Below are positions 40,507 to 52,150 of a DNA stretch of 64,000 nucleotides, one piece after another. Under the pieces are notes generated by a model that saw nothing but the letters and a program-made list of their open reading frames with translations, was not told the origin of the DNA and did no database searches. How positions within the stretch are numbered: the first letter of the stretch is position 1; each line of letters starts with the position of its first letter. The position numbers and the translations under genes are program-made. The DNA is from Paralichthys olivaceus (taxonomy: Eukaryota; Chordata; Actinopteri; Pleuronectiformes; Paralichthyidae), in the NCBI RefSeq assembly GCF_024713975.1, contig NC_091098.1, forward strand, positions 27,239,316 to 27,303,315, in the 5' to 3' direction.

Positions 40507-40556
40507 ACCACGTGACGAGGAAGAGGAGGCGGAGCTCACCGGACTCAGTGACGTCA
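40507..40556 (+). promoter_or_regulatory. atp6ap1: atp6ap1 promoter: CLEAR-like E-box and CRE
   Basis: ACCACGTGAC (40507-40516) matches most of the CLEAR element GTCACGTGAC bound by TFEB, which controls lysosomal and V-ATPase genes. TGACGTCA (40549-40556) is a perfect CRE. Both lie within 80 bp of the start codon, between the divergent slc25a20 and atp6ap1 genes. Function is inferred. Confidence 0.5.
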
Positions 40557-40586
40557 CTGGCTGTGTGACAGCAGGGGAGAGTAAAG

Positions 40587-41810
40587 ATGGCGTCGTGTCG
40601 GAGTCCGCAGCCCCGCAGCTGCAGCGGCAGCGTCCCCGCGGCTCTCGCCGTGTTCCTCGGCTTGTTGAGCGTTCTACACGCGGGGAGCTGTGACGAGCAG
40701 GTGCCGCTGATCCTGTGGACGAGTGACGGGTGAGGAAGGGACAAGGAGCGCGGTTAGCCGCTGTAGCTAACGGTTAGCAGCTGTAGCTAACGGTTAGCCG
40801 CTGTAGCTAACGGTTAGCAGCTGTAGCTAACGGTTAGCCGCTGTAGCTAGCCTGCAGCTCTGCTCCAGATAAACACAGACTCTGTTTCATGATGAGGATA
40901 ATTACACTTAAATTACTGGTAATAATTATTTAACACGTCATCAAACATCAGCTGAGAACTCAGCAGTGATCGTAATGATTGACAGGTGTCATGTCACCTG
41001 AGATCTGACGTTAAACGGTTTATTGATCTGTTCTCTTCGTTTATTCGTATATCTATTAGTATTCATTTCAAGGTCACACTTACCCACAATGCACCTGCAG
41101 AGAGATGCTGTTGGGCCCCTGCTGGCCCCTGACACCCCCCCCCCACTAACCTTCACCTCTCTACACCTGATTTTAAGACACGAGCTCATTTAACTGACAA
41201 CAAGCTCGACAAGTGATTCTTCGTTTAATAAGATTTGTTCAAGAAAAAAAGGCAAATCAGAAAACAGCTCATGTCAGAATACTGTGACCTCTGAAGCTCA
41301 GGAAACGTGGGACACACTGTTTATTGTTGAAAGACCTTTTTTCCTCCAGGATCTCTTCTCCACGTCAGTCCCCTCCCACCGCCGGTCACATTGTCGGGCA
41401 GCAGCAGCTCGCCACCTACCTGGAGAACGCTCTGAATGTGGGGCCGAGAAACGTCGTGCTGTTCCTACAGGACAAGGTACAGACACACATGCATTTCTCT
41501 TTCTATAGCTGAGAGGACAATCATGTCCTCCACCCAGATGGTGAAGATTCTGTGTCTTGAGCTGAAGTCCAGATTTGTGAAATGTTCTGGAGTGGATGAA
41601 AATTCACAGCTAGCGAGACGGCGTGTTGATGAAGTTTCTAACATGTCACGGCCGTGAATCTGTAGAAGAATACAAATATCTTAACATTAAAAAAGAGGAT
41701 ATGATCATCCCCCTCTCCTCGTCTTTCTCTCCAGATGAGTGTAGAGGACTTCACCATGTACGGAGGAGCGTTTGGAAACAAGCAGGACAGTGTTTTTCCC
41801 AACCTCGAGG

Positions 41811-41846
<36 letters not shown>

Positions 41847-44327
41847 CTTTTATACTCATCATCGCTTCTTCCTGTTTGCTGCTATGTAATTAAGTTGGAA
41901 GAAACTAATCATGAAAGTTTCCATGTTGTCATTCCTGTGTTATTGTGGAAAGAAAACGTTCTTCACTGGTTTTGTGTCTCCTGTGTCTCAGGGGGCTCTG
42001 ATGTCCTCGTCCTCCCCGCTGGTGTTACCTGCCGTGTCCTGGCCGGCCTCTAATGCAGTGATCGGCCAGCTCCAGGACCAATTGGAAACCTCCCCTCTGT
42101 ACATGGACCCTGAGACACTGAGTCAGCTGAGACTCAACGCCTCCTCGCCAGCCCTGCTGGTGTTCAGGCTGCCCTATGGCGTCGGGTAGGTGTTGTTTTA
42201 TTTTCTTCCAGTAACTTGTCAACTTAAGATTTTCAGAGACATAAAGAATAAATGTAACTTTCTCAAATATTGATCTGGTGGTGAAGTTTTGCTTGATGAA
42301 GTTTTGTGGTTTTTCCTGAACACAATAAAGTTATTTAACCTGAATGAATTACATAGAATTCATATTTTATTTATTTAACTGGTGTATTAAATTCTCTCTT
42401 CGTCAGTGTCTCACTGTTTCCTCGTCTGACTTTCTCTCAGGGCTGATCTGATGTCTGCTAAAGAAATTCTCAGTGGAAACGGTGAGTCTCCCAAACAGCC
42501 TGAACGACGCTGTCCGAGCGTTTCTCTGCATCATCAGCATGTTTCTGTTCCAGCTGCTGTAATGTTGTGGAATCATTGTTTGCTCAGAGGTTGAGTCTGT
42601 TGTTCATTGTGAATCTGTGAATCATTGTTTTCTATAGAAAAACCTTGATGTTTTGTTTCTGCTTCCTGATTTGCTCGTTAATGTGGATGGGTGCACATCT
42701 TTCAGACGAGGTGATTGGTCAGGTGTTGAGCATCATGAAGACCCAGTCTGTTCCATACACAGCCATCTACACGGCCCTGCGACCCTCAAGGGTGAGTGAA
42801 GTGTTCTGTTTGGTTTCACCATCTTTTTTCTGCTCTAATGTTTTTGATTCATTTGTTTCCTGTTGTTTCCCTTAAATTCTTCATTTTGATCTTGTGAAGT
42901 CTCCTGTAACGTTCTGCATTGATAAAGTTTATAGTTATTAATTCACGTTTGGTATTTTACGTCTGTGCAGGAGGCAGCGTCTCTCTCCATGGAGGCCGGC
43001 GTTGGTGGAGGACGCTCGCTGCTGCAGGCCAGAGGAGGACACAGGGAGAGGGATAGAGAGAGGGAGAGGCAGCGGAGGATAAAGGAGAAGGCTGGGATCT
43101 ATGCTCCAGTGGAGTTTAAGGTGGAATGTCTTGGTTACATCTTTTCTTTTGGTGTTTGATTTCTTGGGTTTTCTCTAAGTCTGGAGATGTTTTATTTTTC
43201 TTGACCAGTCACATAAAGCTAACGGCCGAAGCTAACGAAGAATCCATCTGTGAATGAGAGTTTGTTTCCAGAGCAGTTCCCTCTGACCTCTGTCTCTTTT
43301 CTTCAGGAGGGGGACGACACCTGTATCCTGCTGTGGGCTAAAGGCCTCTCGGTGAGCATCCTGCGGAGCGGAAGCTGGGAGGAACACGACCTGACCTCGT
43401 CCACCTTCGGGGAGGGAGTCAGCCCAAAACTCCACGGCTCGAGCTGCGACAAAACCAGAGCAAAGTAAAAACCATACAAACAAACTTTATTATTAACTAT
43501 AAAGAAAATACAACCAAATAAACTTGAATGAAGGAAACGATCTGCAGATGAATCACTGATGAAGATAAGTGTTTGTAAATCTGTTTTTTATTTTCCAGGT
43601 TGGTTCTCAGTTATGAGAACGTCCTCGGCCACCGCAGCTTTAAACTCATGTGAGTTTGCAGAAGTTTTTATTTTATCTGTATTTTAAAAAATAGAAAGAA
43701 TTCTAAAGGACACGGACAAAAGCAGGGACACGTGTCGCCGTCTCCTCCTGAAAGCTTTAACAATAACTACATGTCTGTGTCCAGCTTCGCTATGAGCCAG
43801 CGCCACTACAAGGTGTCCGCACGCCGCTGGTTCACACTGGACGCTGTGGAGCTGGAGTACGACGGGACCAAAGCCACATTCAACGGCAGCAGAAACGTCT
43901 ACGCCCCCGCTGAGTACTCATACCGCTGCGAGTCCGTCACCAGCTTCCGTTGGCCGCTGCTCGTCCCGCGCTCATCCAAAGATCCAGCCAATCAGTGGAG
44001 GGTCTCTTTTGAAGACCTCCAGGTAAGATGGTGACACTTTCATCTCCAGTGATGTTATATTTCTGAACTGTACACCTCATACTTCTATGGAATATACTTT
44101 ACTCTTCCCCTCCACAGATTCAGGGCTTTAACGTTACCGGCAGTGAATTCTCGTACGCCAGCGACTGCGCCGGCTTCTTCTCTCCCGGTATCTGGATGGG
44201 CCTGATGACCAGTCTGCTCATGGTCCTGGTTCTCACCTACGGTCTGCACATGATTATGCAGCTCCACACGATGGACCGCTTCGATGACCCCAAGGGCCCG
44301 GCCATCTCCGTCCCCCAAACAGAGTGA
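40587..44327 (+). CDS. atp6ap1: V-type proton ATPase accessory subunit S1 (Ac45)
   Basis: Type I membrane subunit of the V-ATPase V0 sector, guiding assembly and acidification of lysosomes and secretory vesicles. Exons: 40587-40729, 41350-41476, 41735-41809, 41992-42185, 42441-42481, 42706-42791, 42971-43120, 43307-43464, 43599-43649, 43785-44022, 44118-44327; 490 aa (human 470), all phases closing. There is a signal peptide ([15 protein letters not shown]), then [50 protein letters not shown] and [15 protein letters not shown] luminal domain with SARRWFT follows, then [18 protein letters not shown], one TM helix and a short tail with the conserved [11 protein letters not shown]. The exon at 42971 encodes an Arg/Glu-rich insert with RQRR (about residues 255-258), a furin-type site where human Ac45 is also processed. 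The start overlaps an AAAGATGGCG (YY1-like) motif. Confidence 0.96.
40745..40855 (+). repeat. 22-bp palindromic tandem repeat in atp6ap1 intron 1
   Basis: Five copies of GTTAGC(C/A)GCTGTAGCTAAC(G). Each unit is itself an imperfect inverted repeat (GTTAGC...GCTAAC). Confidence 0.95.
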
Positions 44328-45753
44328 CGTCCGTCCTCCCTCCTGTCCCCTCTCTCACTGTAATGCTTCCTCTCCTCCCTTTACATTCCTCTCCACCTCC
44401 ATCTGTAGTTGGGCATTACACAGCATTAGTGAAGTTGTCAGAATAAGAGTTTACTCATCATACATGTTTTAAAATGTGCGTCCTCAGTTTCCAGGCGGTT
44501 GATGTTCGAGTTTCTCTGAAAGATAAAAACCTGGAGGATCGTCTGAGACGCACCTGAATTCAAAACATATTCAGTTTGCTGCATCTGTTCAAGTGTTTGA
44601 ACCTGTTCAACGGGAATCAAGTTAAAAATCTCTTTTGCTCCTGAATATGTTCCGTGTTGATTCTGGAAACATCCTCAGAGCCGTGGAACATTTGTTTATC
44701 CTCCAGAGAAACTTGAACACATGAGGTTTCAAACCTCCGTGGATCAATGTGTCCGACATGAAAAGGGAAACAACTGTACATAAAGGGTCAAAAATAACTT
44801 ATAAAAGTGAAAAGTACTATGAAATGCTATTTATTGACGAGACTACCGTCGTTTGTGTGTGTTTACAATTGTGTCTGTGAGTAGACGAGTGAACCGTAGG
44901 TATCGAATGAAGGGAAACATGATCCGGGCAGATGATCGATCAATAACATCCATTAGATTCCATTAAGTTCAGGTCAAAGGGAGATTTTGACCAATAAGAT
45001 TATTTTATTATTTATTGAAGAACGACACAGTCAAACATTTCCAGGTGTTTGTGAATAATCCTCGTGGTTTTCTTACTTTGACTTTTTATAGTCCAACTCA
45101 CGACTGCACTGAAATATGATAAATGTGAACTTGTTATTTATTTTGTGTTGATTTGTGGTGAACATTAACGATGTGATGTTCTGAGTGTGGTCCTGTGTCG
45201 TGCTGCTGCTGTGACCCCAATAAAACGTGTGAAAACAGGTTGAGCTTCAGCTTCAGCTTCACCAACCAGTGCAGAGTCGACCTTTTACTTCCTGACTCGT
45301 ATGAGGTCACTGTGACTGTAAAGTAACCAACTTATGTTTTCTACATTCTCAAGCTTCTATAGAATCTGGATCTATAATCATTGAGTAAAACTTGGCCCAA
45401 AACTGTAGAATAACAATATTGATATGAATCAATTCCAATGGAAGTTTGAAGGATTGAGATCAGATCCCAGCAGTTAGCCTGGTCCTCACCAGAACATAAC
45501 CCAGCCCAAACCTAAATCCTGTTCATTTTATATTTGACGTGTGAAAACACTGGAGCACAACAACACTCAGCACCAACAATAGTGACACACACACACACAC
45601 ACACAATCAGAAGTGTGGCAGTAAACAACCAACATTGACTTTAATGTTCAAACTAAGTGTCTGTCAAGTTTTGTGAAATATTTCTCGACACTAAACAACG
45701 ACTCGTCAGTATCGAAGGTTTCCAGTTGAGCCTGACTCGGCCTCAGCGCCTCT
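44328..45753 (+). other. atp6ap1: atp6ap1 3' UTR and gap to tmem81
   Basis: AATAAA at 45219-45224, in CCCCAATAAAACGTGTG, is the likely polyadenylation signal, giving a UTR of about 0.9 kb. A minus-strand ATTAAA (45640-45645) about 110 nt past the tmem81 stop may end that gene. I see no coding frame in between. Confidence 0.6.
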
Positions 45754-46133
45754 TTAATCCAGATTCAGGATCCCAGCAGGAAGAACCCGGACGCCCCAGT
45801 AAACCCTCTTCACCCTGCGGAGCCTGGCGTCCTGCACGTCACAGAGGTAAGTTCCTGAAAGTATAATATCACTGTAGCAGGAAAAATAACTTACAACTTA
45901 TTTCTTTGTCTCCTAACTTCCTTTGTCTTGTCGGTGACAGTGAGCAGCTGTGGTTCACATATTTCACTCTGTGAATATTTGATCAGTATTTAAATCACAG
46001 AGGACAAAGACAGAATCAGAACATTTTCTTTTCATCGACACAAAATGTTTTTTTAAATCCACTTTTACTTCAGTCACAGAACTGAGATGTGTTTGGATTC
46101 TGTCCCCTGCTGAGTCTAACTCTGGTTAATGGG

Positions 46134-46185
<52 letters not shown>

Positions 46186-47014
46186 ACGTGCACAGGTGTG
46201 TGTACCTGCGTCCTCCTCTCGGACCGGGTCCAGAACCACGCGGTCCAGCTGAGGAGCTTCCCAGCGAGCAAACAGAGAGTCGTCAGAGGTGATGATCCCT
46301 CGAGCGTAACGCCACGAAACCCTGGTCACATGAAAACTTTCACTAAATGGATTTTATTATCACTTGTTCTTCCACATTTAATAAAATAACTAAACTTTGA
46401 CAGGGTCATGGATCATTTCTGACATTAAAGCTGTGTGTGTGAGTGTGTGTGTGAAATCTTGGTTTCAAATATAAATATGAAGTATTTCTGTTTCATTTGA
46501 AACAAACAATAGAAGAAAGGTTAAATAGTGTAAAACTCTAGATTGTGTCTGAACTCTCTCCTCCTCTCTCACCTCCACGAGAACGTCCCCATCGCCTCCA
46601 TCACTTCTCCCAGACAGTCGAGCTCCAGCCTCCGTCCTGAGGTCACTGTCATCGTGGTGAGGCCGCACTTCCACGACTCCTGACACTTCACCTTGTGGAC
46701 ACGACACACCTCCGACACCTTGTTATCAGTCACATCATGAGAGTTAGAGTCTGAGCTGCTCCCTCGTGTTCGTTCGTCTCTCGTGTCTCTGTTACCTCCG
46801 TCCCTTCTCCGGCCTCCTCCATCTCTGCCCTGCTGTGTTTCATCAAACACAGGGTTTGCGTTCTGAGCCCCAGCCCACAGGTGGAGCTGCAGGGGGAGCT
46901 GTCGACGATGACCTCCACTGGCACCTCCTCCAGGTCAGCTGGGCCCAGAGGATAGAGGAGGAGGAGGAGGAGGAAGAGGAGAGGACGACGAAGGCCTTTA
47001 GATGCACAAAGCAT
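45754..47014 (-). CDS. tmem81: TMEM81-like immunoglobulin-fold fertilisation protein, apparently truncated
   Basis: TMEM81 is a sperm membrane protein reported to work with IZUMO1 and SPACA6 in sperm-egg binding. Exons: 46796-47014, 46573-46718, 46206-46321, 45754-45854; 193 aa. A signal peptide with poly-Leu comes first. Then come SPCSSTCGLGLRTQTLC, VHKVKCQESWKCG, RLELDCLGEVMEA, SWRYARGIITSDDSLF, EEDAGTYLCDVQ and RVKRVYWGVRVLPAG. These match human TMEM81 in order, including the Ig cysteines. The first intron is only 77 nt (46719-46795) with CTCTAAC as a plausible branch site; without it the frame would break. The junction of exons 2 and 3 gives an odd SWRVSWRY. The frame stops after GILNLD, about 60 residues short of human, with no TM helix. 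A single-base shift would reopen a tail with KEALRPSQAQLE. It may be a pseudogene, a soluble form or an assembly error. Confidence 0.8.
46137..46184 (+). repeat. (GT)n beside the tmem81 exon 3 donor
   Basis: On the tmem81 sense strand this is (AC)n, about 20 nt after the donor of exon 46206-46321. Confidence 0.95.
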
Positions 47015-48683
47015 TTCAAAGTCTGATGTTGAACCTGCAGAAAAGAAGAACGTCTTTAAAGAGTCAGCTGCTGTTATTATAAATGATGTTTTCATTAAAT
47101 CCCAGTTTTACACAGTGTTGATGAAATTAGTTTTGTTCATGAGTTTTTACTCAGCGGGAGAAAGAGCCATGATGATGACGAGATAAAAAACCTCCATGGA
47201 TCTGAGATGAACTGTTCATTTAGTTGAGTGCAAGCGATTTGTTTTATTCACAACCTGTTTTATTTTCCAGAAATCTTTGAGATACGACTCAAATTTACAG
47301 ATCCAGTTAAATGAGAGACAGAAAAACACTGAAGTAATAAAACTACTTCACAATTTACCTCAATGAAACCTTAGAACCTTTAGAGGATCCCGGATGATCA
47401 CAATGAAGAGGAAGTTGACTTAAATACAGTTATGAGACATGACAGTTAAAAAACATGGACCACAATTTCAAATCAAATACAAGGATATATAAAACCATTA
47501 CATTTGGAAGTTGGAAGGTTTTAGACCAAATTTTTAAGTTATCAAATGCAGAAGTGGATTTGATTTAAGGAAGGATGTGTTTTTTCTTCAAAGTTCAGAA
47601 CAAACTTGTGGGACACGAAGTGAAAGTCGTTGAGCAGGTGAGATCATGTCATCTGACTGAGGGATGATCTGGACGTTCTCCGGTCAGAGCTTCAGAGTGA
47701 AATATAAAGAGAATCACAACTGATGGTTACATCAGCGTCAGTGATTCAAACTGAATCACTGTGATTAATATAAATCACATCACTGTGTTCAGGACTTATC
47801 TTCCTGAAGATCACTCAACAACTCTCAGTGGTTTTCAGTTTCCCCTCAACACAGTGACTCTGACTGACACAGGATCTGTCTTCCGTCTGACGCCTGCTGC
47901 ACACACATCACCTCTCAGGATCCTTCGCTGCCGCCGGGTTCGAAGGTCGAGCTGCTCCCAAAGTTCAAATCCACGGAACCGAAGCTGCTGCTGCTGCTCA
48001 GTCTGATGCTGACTGGGATGTTCAGTTGCATGTTGTCATGACAACATGTTCCTGCACCCTGTGGGTTCAACTGCTGTGAACTGATCAGTTATTACTCCTC
48101 TGTAGTTGTTGAAATCTAAAATACTTAAATATACATAGAATTAAACTTTAATTTTAAGTTTGAAACACAATAGAAAACACAGTAAATAACAACATGCAAT
48201 AACAAAATGAATTCAATGCATAAATTACAGTTGTAAAGCCGAGTATTGTTAAGAGAATAAAAGCTTATCGTTGTAAACGTTGATATCTTGATTGATAAAT
48301 TCCAGATGGAATAAGGTCGTGATCGTGATCCACTGATCAGAATCTCTTTTTCTATAAATCATTTCCTGTTTTATTTTGGTAGTCTTTATCTTGTGAGTGT
48401 CTGTCTACTTCCTGTTGTCGTCCAGTTATCCATGCAAACATGTGGGAGTGTGTGTGTTGTGTGTGTGTTGTGCATGTGTTGTGTGTGTTTGTGCGTGTGT
48501 TTGTGAGTGTGTGTGTTCATTGTGAGTGTGTGTGTGTGTTGTGTGTGTTTGTGCGTGTGTTTGTGAGTGTGTGTGTGTGTTGTGTGTGTTTGAACATCCA
48601 TGTATGTTTTCCTGTCTCTGAGTCTCAGCTTCTATTTTTGTCAGTGAGTCAGTGACTCTGTGAGTCAATCATTCACATTCACC

Positions 48684-48716
<33 letters not shown>

Positions 48717-51228
48717 TGAGTCAATCATTCACCTCCATCCTGACGAGAGGAAATGCTGCACGGAGGATGGATGTGACATCTGAAGGATCTAACCACAGAA
48801 TCAGTGTCTCACTCACGATCTCACAGTCGTGACAAAGAACTCAGACGTCTCCGACTTTGACAACGTACAAACTGGGGTTTAACAGATGTCCCGTGTACGG
48901 AGGTTTGAATCCCTCCGTGGCCCCGTCCTCCTCCGCTCTCCCTCCTTTCACACCTTCAGTCTGCTCCATCAATAAAAACCAACAACATCTTATTTAACAA
49001 ACTAGAAGCAACATAATTAAAGAGGTGTGTGTTGGTCGGTGTAACTCAGGACCCGTCCACCAACGTTCCTTCAGTTCCCCCTTGCTGCCATGTGGGGGCA
49101 CTAGTGATGTTTTAATGAACCTCCTGGAATAAATAAAGATGAATTTACTTAATCAACATTTATAAAAAAAAACTTTACCACTGTATATTTAGATTCTTCA
49201 CAGAAACAGAAAGAAGAGAAATGGTCACGTCTTTATCTGGACATCAGAATAAAGACGAGGCCTCAGCCTGGCTCCAGCTGCTCTCTGTTCCCGGCCTCGT
49301 GCTGACGTTGGGAGGGGGAGGAGGAGGAGGAGGAGGAGGAGGAGGAGGAGGAGGAGGCAGACTGAGCTGTCGTCCCTTGAAAGAGACAAACTGTGACTCT
49401 GATGAAATATTTAACTTCATTGTTACTATAACGACTGAACGACTCACACACTCAGGTGTAAGATGGAAGAAAGTAAAATAATAAATCATTGCCACTAGTT
49501 ATTAATTCTTTGCTTCTTTTTATGTTTAGTTCCCCGTCAGGGAGAGTTCATTTTATTTCTAGATGAAGCACAACTCAGTTATTATTACTCAGATGTAAGT
49601 TTTTACTTTACTGTTATCTGCTGCAGGGGGACGCAGAGTTTCCCACAAACAGCAACACTCCGTCATTAAATAAAACCTTGAATGCTTGAACCAACACTGA
49701 CTAAACAATTTGCAGATGATTTCCAGAAGTGACGTCCAAACTCCAGGAGGCCTTGAGACAAGACGTCAACTCCTTGGAGCAGACGACTGCATCACAGAAT
49801 GTTCTGGACGTTTTCACGTCCGATGACCACGTCAATGAAAGCGAACCCAGACTGTTCCCGGCCTCTGGCAGTATTTATCTCTTGTTGTCGTCTGTTCCCT
49901 CAGTGACTCTTCTCTCAGCGTTTGTTGCACAACATGAGAAACAAGTGTTGAAGGCAGCGTCTGCTCTGCTGAGTGGGTGAGGGATGAAAAGCATCAGTGG
50001 TGATTGACGGTGATCATTCGCTGAGGTTGACGTCTCGAGAAGTCGCCGACTGATAACATGTCGTTCATGTGACGCAGCCATGAGAGTCGATCAGGGAGTC
50101 ACACAGACAGAAGAAAGGAAATCAAGCGTCTCTCTCTCTTTCTCTCTATCATCCATCCATCTGTCCTTTCAGATTTACTCGTCAGATGTTTCAGCACGTC
50201 TTCAGCGAAGCCGTTGGCCCCAGATCAAACTTGTTGGAATCCTTTTCTTCGGTCCATCGATGAACTGGTTGACCAGACGTGACGAGTGGTTCGGTCCCAC
50301 TCCTTCTTTCTCCAGTCGCCCAGAGCTCCGCTTCTCTTCAGCACCTTCAGCGTCACCACGTGGACCAGAACCTGGACCAGAACCTGGACCTGCTTCTGGT
50401 TCTGGTCCTCGATGGACGTTCACTGAAATCTTGAGGTTGACGACATCTTTCTGTTCGTCATCATACAACGTATATTTAAACACATTTTAAAAGAACAACT
50501 TGTTGAATTCATGTGTGAACTGTTGTTTTGTAACGTCTCGAGCTTAATGTGATGAAAACTGAATGATCTACTGGTTGTCTTTGTTTTGATGGATCACATG
50601 TTGAACCTTTTCTTCTTCTTCTTCTTCTTCTTCTTCTTCTTCTTCGTGTCTCTGCTCTGGGCCTCAGGCAGGTGAGTCTTCATCAACTTCCTTGTTTCCA
50701 CGCTTGCTAAACGTGACCCGGCATCGACACCTGACCACAGACTGACCAATGGGGGAGCAGGACTGGAAACGCGTCACCGTTCACGTTCAGCTGGAGACGA
50801 CTGCTGCGTTCACGTTCTGGGGGAAAATAGAAAACTTCCAGCTTTCAAACATATCTTTGTCTTTTTTTTAAATTGAAACACGAATTTTAACACATACACA
50901 AGGTACACACAGTGCAATAAAAAGACAAAGGTGTAAACACACAATTTATAAATACATTCATTTGGAAAAGGAAACAATAGGCACAACTGGTATGTTCACC
51001 AGACTGTGGATCAGTTCGTAAATCTCATGTAAACACTTATTTGTTAGATTAACAGTTTGAATGTATATAGTTTTAATGTGAGTTATGTTCAGATATTAAT
51101 TCCCAACAGAGAAGGACTCAGTGGAAAATCCTCATCCAGTCAAGTCGCTTGTTGTTTCTTCGCCTTTTATTTTATCGCATTTTTCCCGCAGGTCTGTGAA
51201 CGCGTCGTGAGAGTGGAACACTGATTTG
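47015..51228. other. Intergenic region between tmem81 and the cryptochrome gene
   Basis: About 4.2 kb between two divergent genes. It holds GTGTGTTT-rich repeats (48439-48600), (CA)n near 48680-48713, (GGA)n (49311-49358) and (CTT)n (50608-50645). Open frames here are short, with repeat composition and no recognisable domain. I see no gene. Confidence 0.6.
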
Positions 51229-51420
51229 GCGCATGCGCACTGAGCCGAACTCTTATGAAACTAAGTAGAGCAGCAGCCGGAGACAAACACCGGAGACAGA
51301 CACCGGACACACACCGGACCTTCACCGGAGACCCACACCGACCTGCCGACCTGCACTCAGCCGGGAGATGCGTCTGTCCCTGGGCCTGACATAGACTTCA
51401 GCTCCGGGAGGCAGCTCCAG
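51229..51420 (+). promoter_or_regulatory. Probable promoter and 5' UTR exon of the cryptochrome gene
   Basis: GCGCATGCGCAC (51229-51240) is a strong NRF1-type site. CTTATGAAAC (51252-51261) loosely resembles a D-box, the light-responsive element of fish cry genes. A GC-rich stretch ends at an AG|GTGAGAAG donor (51420), about 1.7 kb before the ATG exon, whose acceptor is cagAATAAAATG. Assignment rests on position and splice signals only. Confidence 0.45.
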
Positions 51421-51486
51421 GTGAGAAGCGTCTCTCTGCTCAGAACAGCTCGGTTGTATAAGCGTCGCTCCGCTGACCTCGATTCT

Positions 51487-51642
51487 CGTGTTGGCTCTTT
51501 ACCTCCACTGACACGTCCAGGTTCGGTCCCAGCTTCAGGTGTTGGCTCTTTACCTCCACTGACACGTCCAGGTTCGATCCCAGCTTCAGGTGTTGGCTCT
51601 TTAGCTCCACTGACACGTCCAGGTTCGATCCCAGCTTCAGGC
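51487..51642 (+). repeat. 57-bp tandem repeat, three copies
   Basis: Units contain GTTGGCTCTTTACCTCCACT, GACACGTCCAGGTTCG and TCCCAGCTTCAGG with few differences. The unit length is a multiple of three, so both strands stay open, but no coding role is evident. It lies in the proposed cry 5' UTR intron. Confidence 0.93.
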
Positions 51643-51786
51643 GGGCAGCTGCTGTTTGTCTTCAGCTGGTTCTTCTTGACCTCTGCTCTGAGGGAGCTCC
51701 ATGTTCTCAGCTTCATTCAGAAGATCTGACCTCATTTCATCTTCAGCCTGTTTGTTCCACTGAGGAGCAGCTGACCTCCTGAGAGT

Positions 51787-52150
51787 CATGTTCACATGTT
51801 TACATGTTCCTCATGTTCCTCATGTTCACATGTTTACATGTTCCTCATGTTCACATGTTTACATGTTCCTCATGTTTACATGTTTACATGTTCCTCATGT
51901 TTACATGTTTACATGTTCCTCATGTTCCTCATGTTTACATGTTCACATGTTCCTCATGTTCACATGTTCCTCATGTTCACATGTTCCTCATGTTTACATG
52001 TTCACATGTTTACATGTTCCTCATGTTCCTCATGTTCACATGTTTACATGTTCACATGTTCCTCATGTTCACATGTTTACATGTTTACATGTTCTTCATG
52101 TTTACATGTTCCTCATGTTCACATGTTCCTCATCTTCATCATGTTCCACA
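51787..52150 (+). repeat. CATGTTCCT/CATGTTTA minisatellite
   Basis: Mixed 6-12 bp units of CATGTTCCT, CATGTTCA and CATGTTTA. All three plus frames stay open through it because no unit makes a stop codon. It is a low-complexity array, not a protein. Confidence 0.95.

Noticed and set aside
46740-46870. Frameshift in tmem81 exon 1
   Set aside because: It is explained by a 77-nt GT-AG intron that restores the conserved cysteine region in phase.
51357-51729. Coding gene with 19-residue repeats on either strand
   Set aside because: The 57-bp unit keeps both strands open. It lies next to a likely 5' UTR donor and shows no homology.
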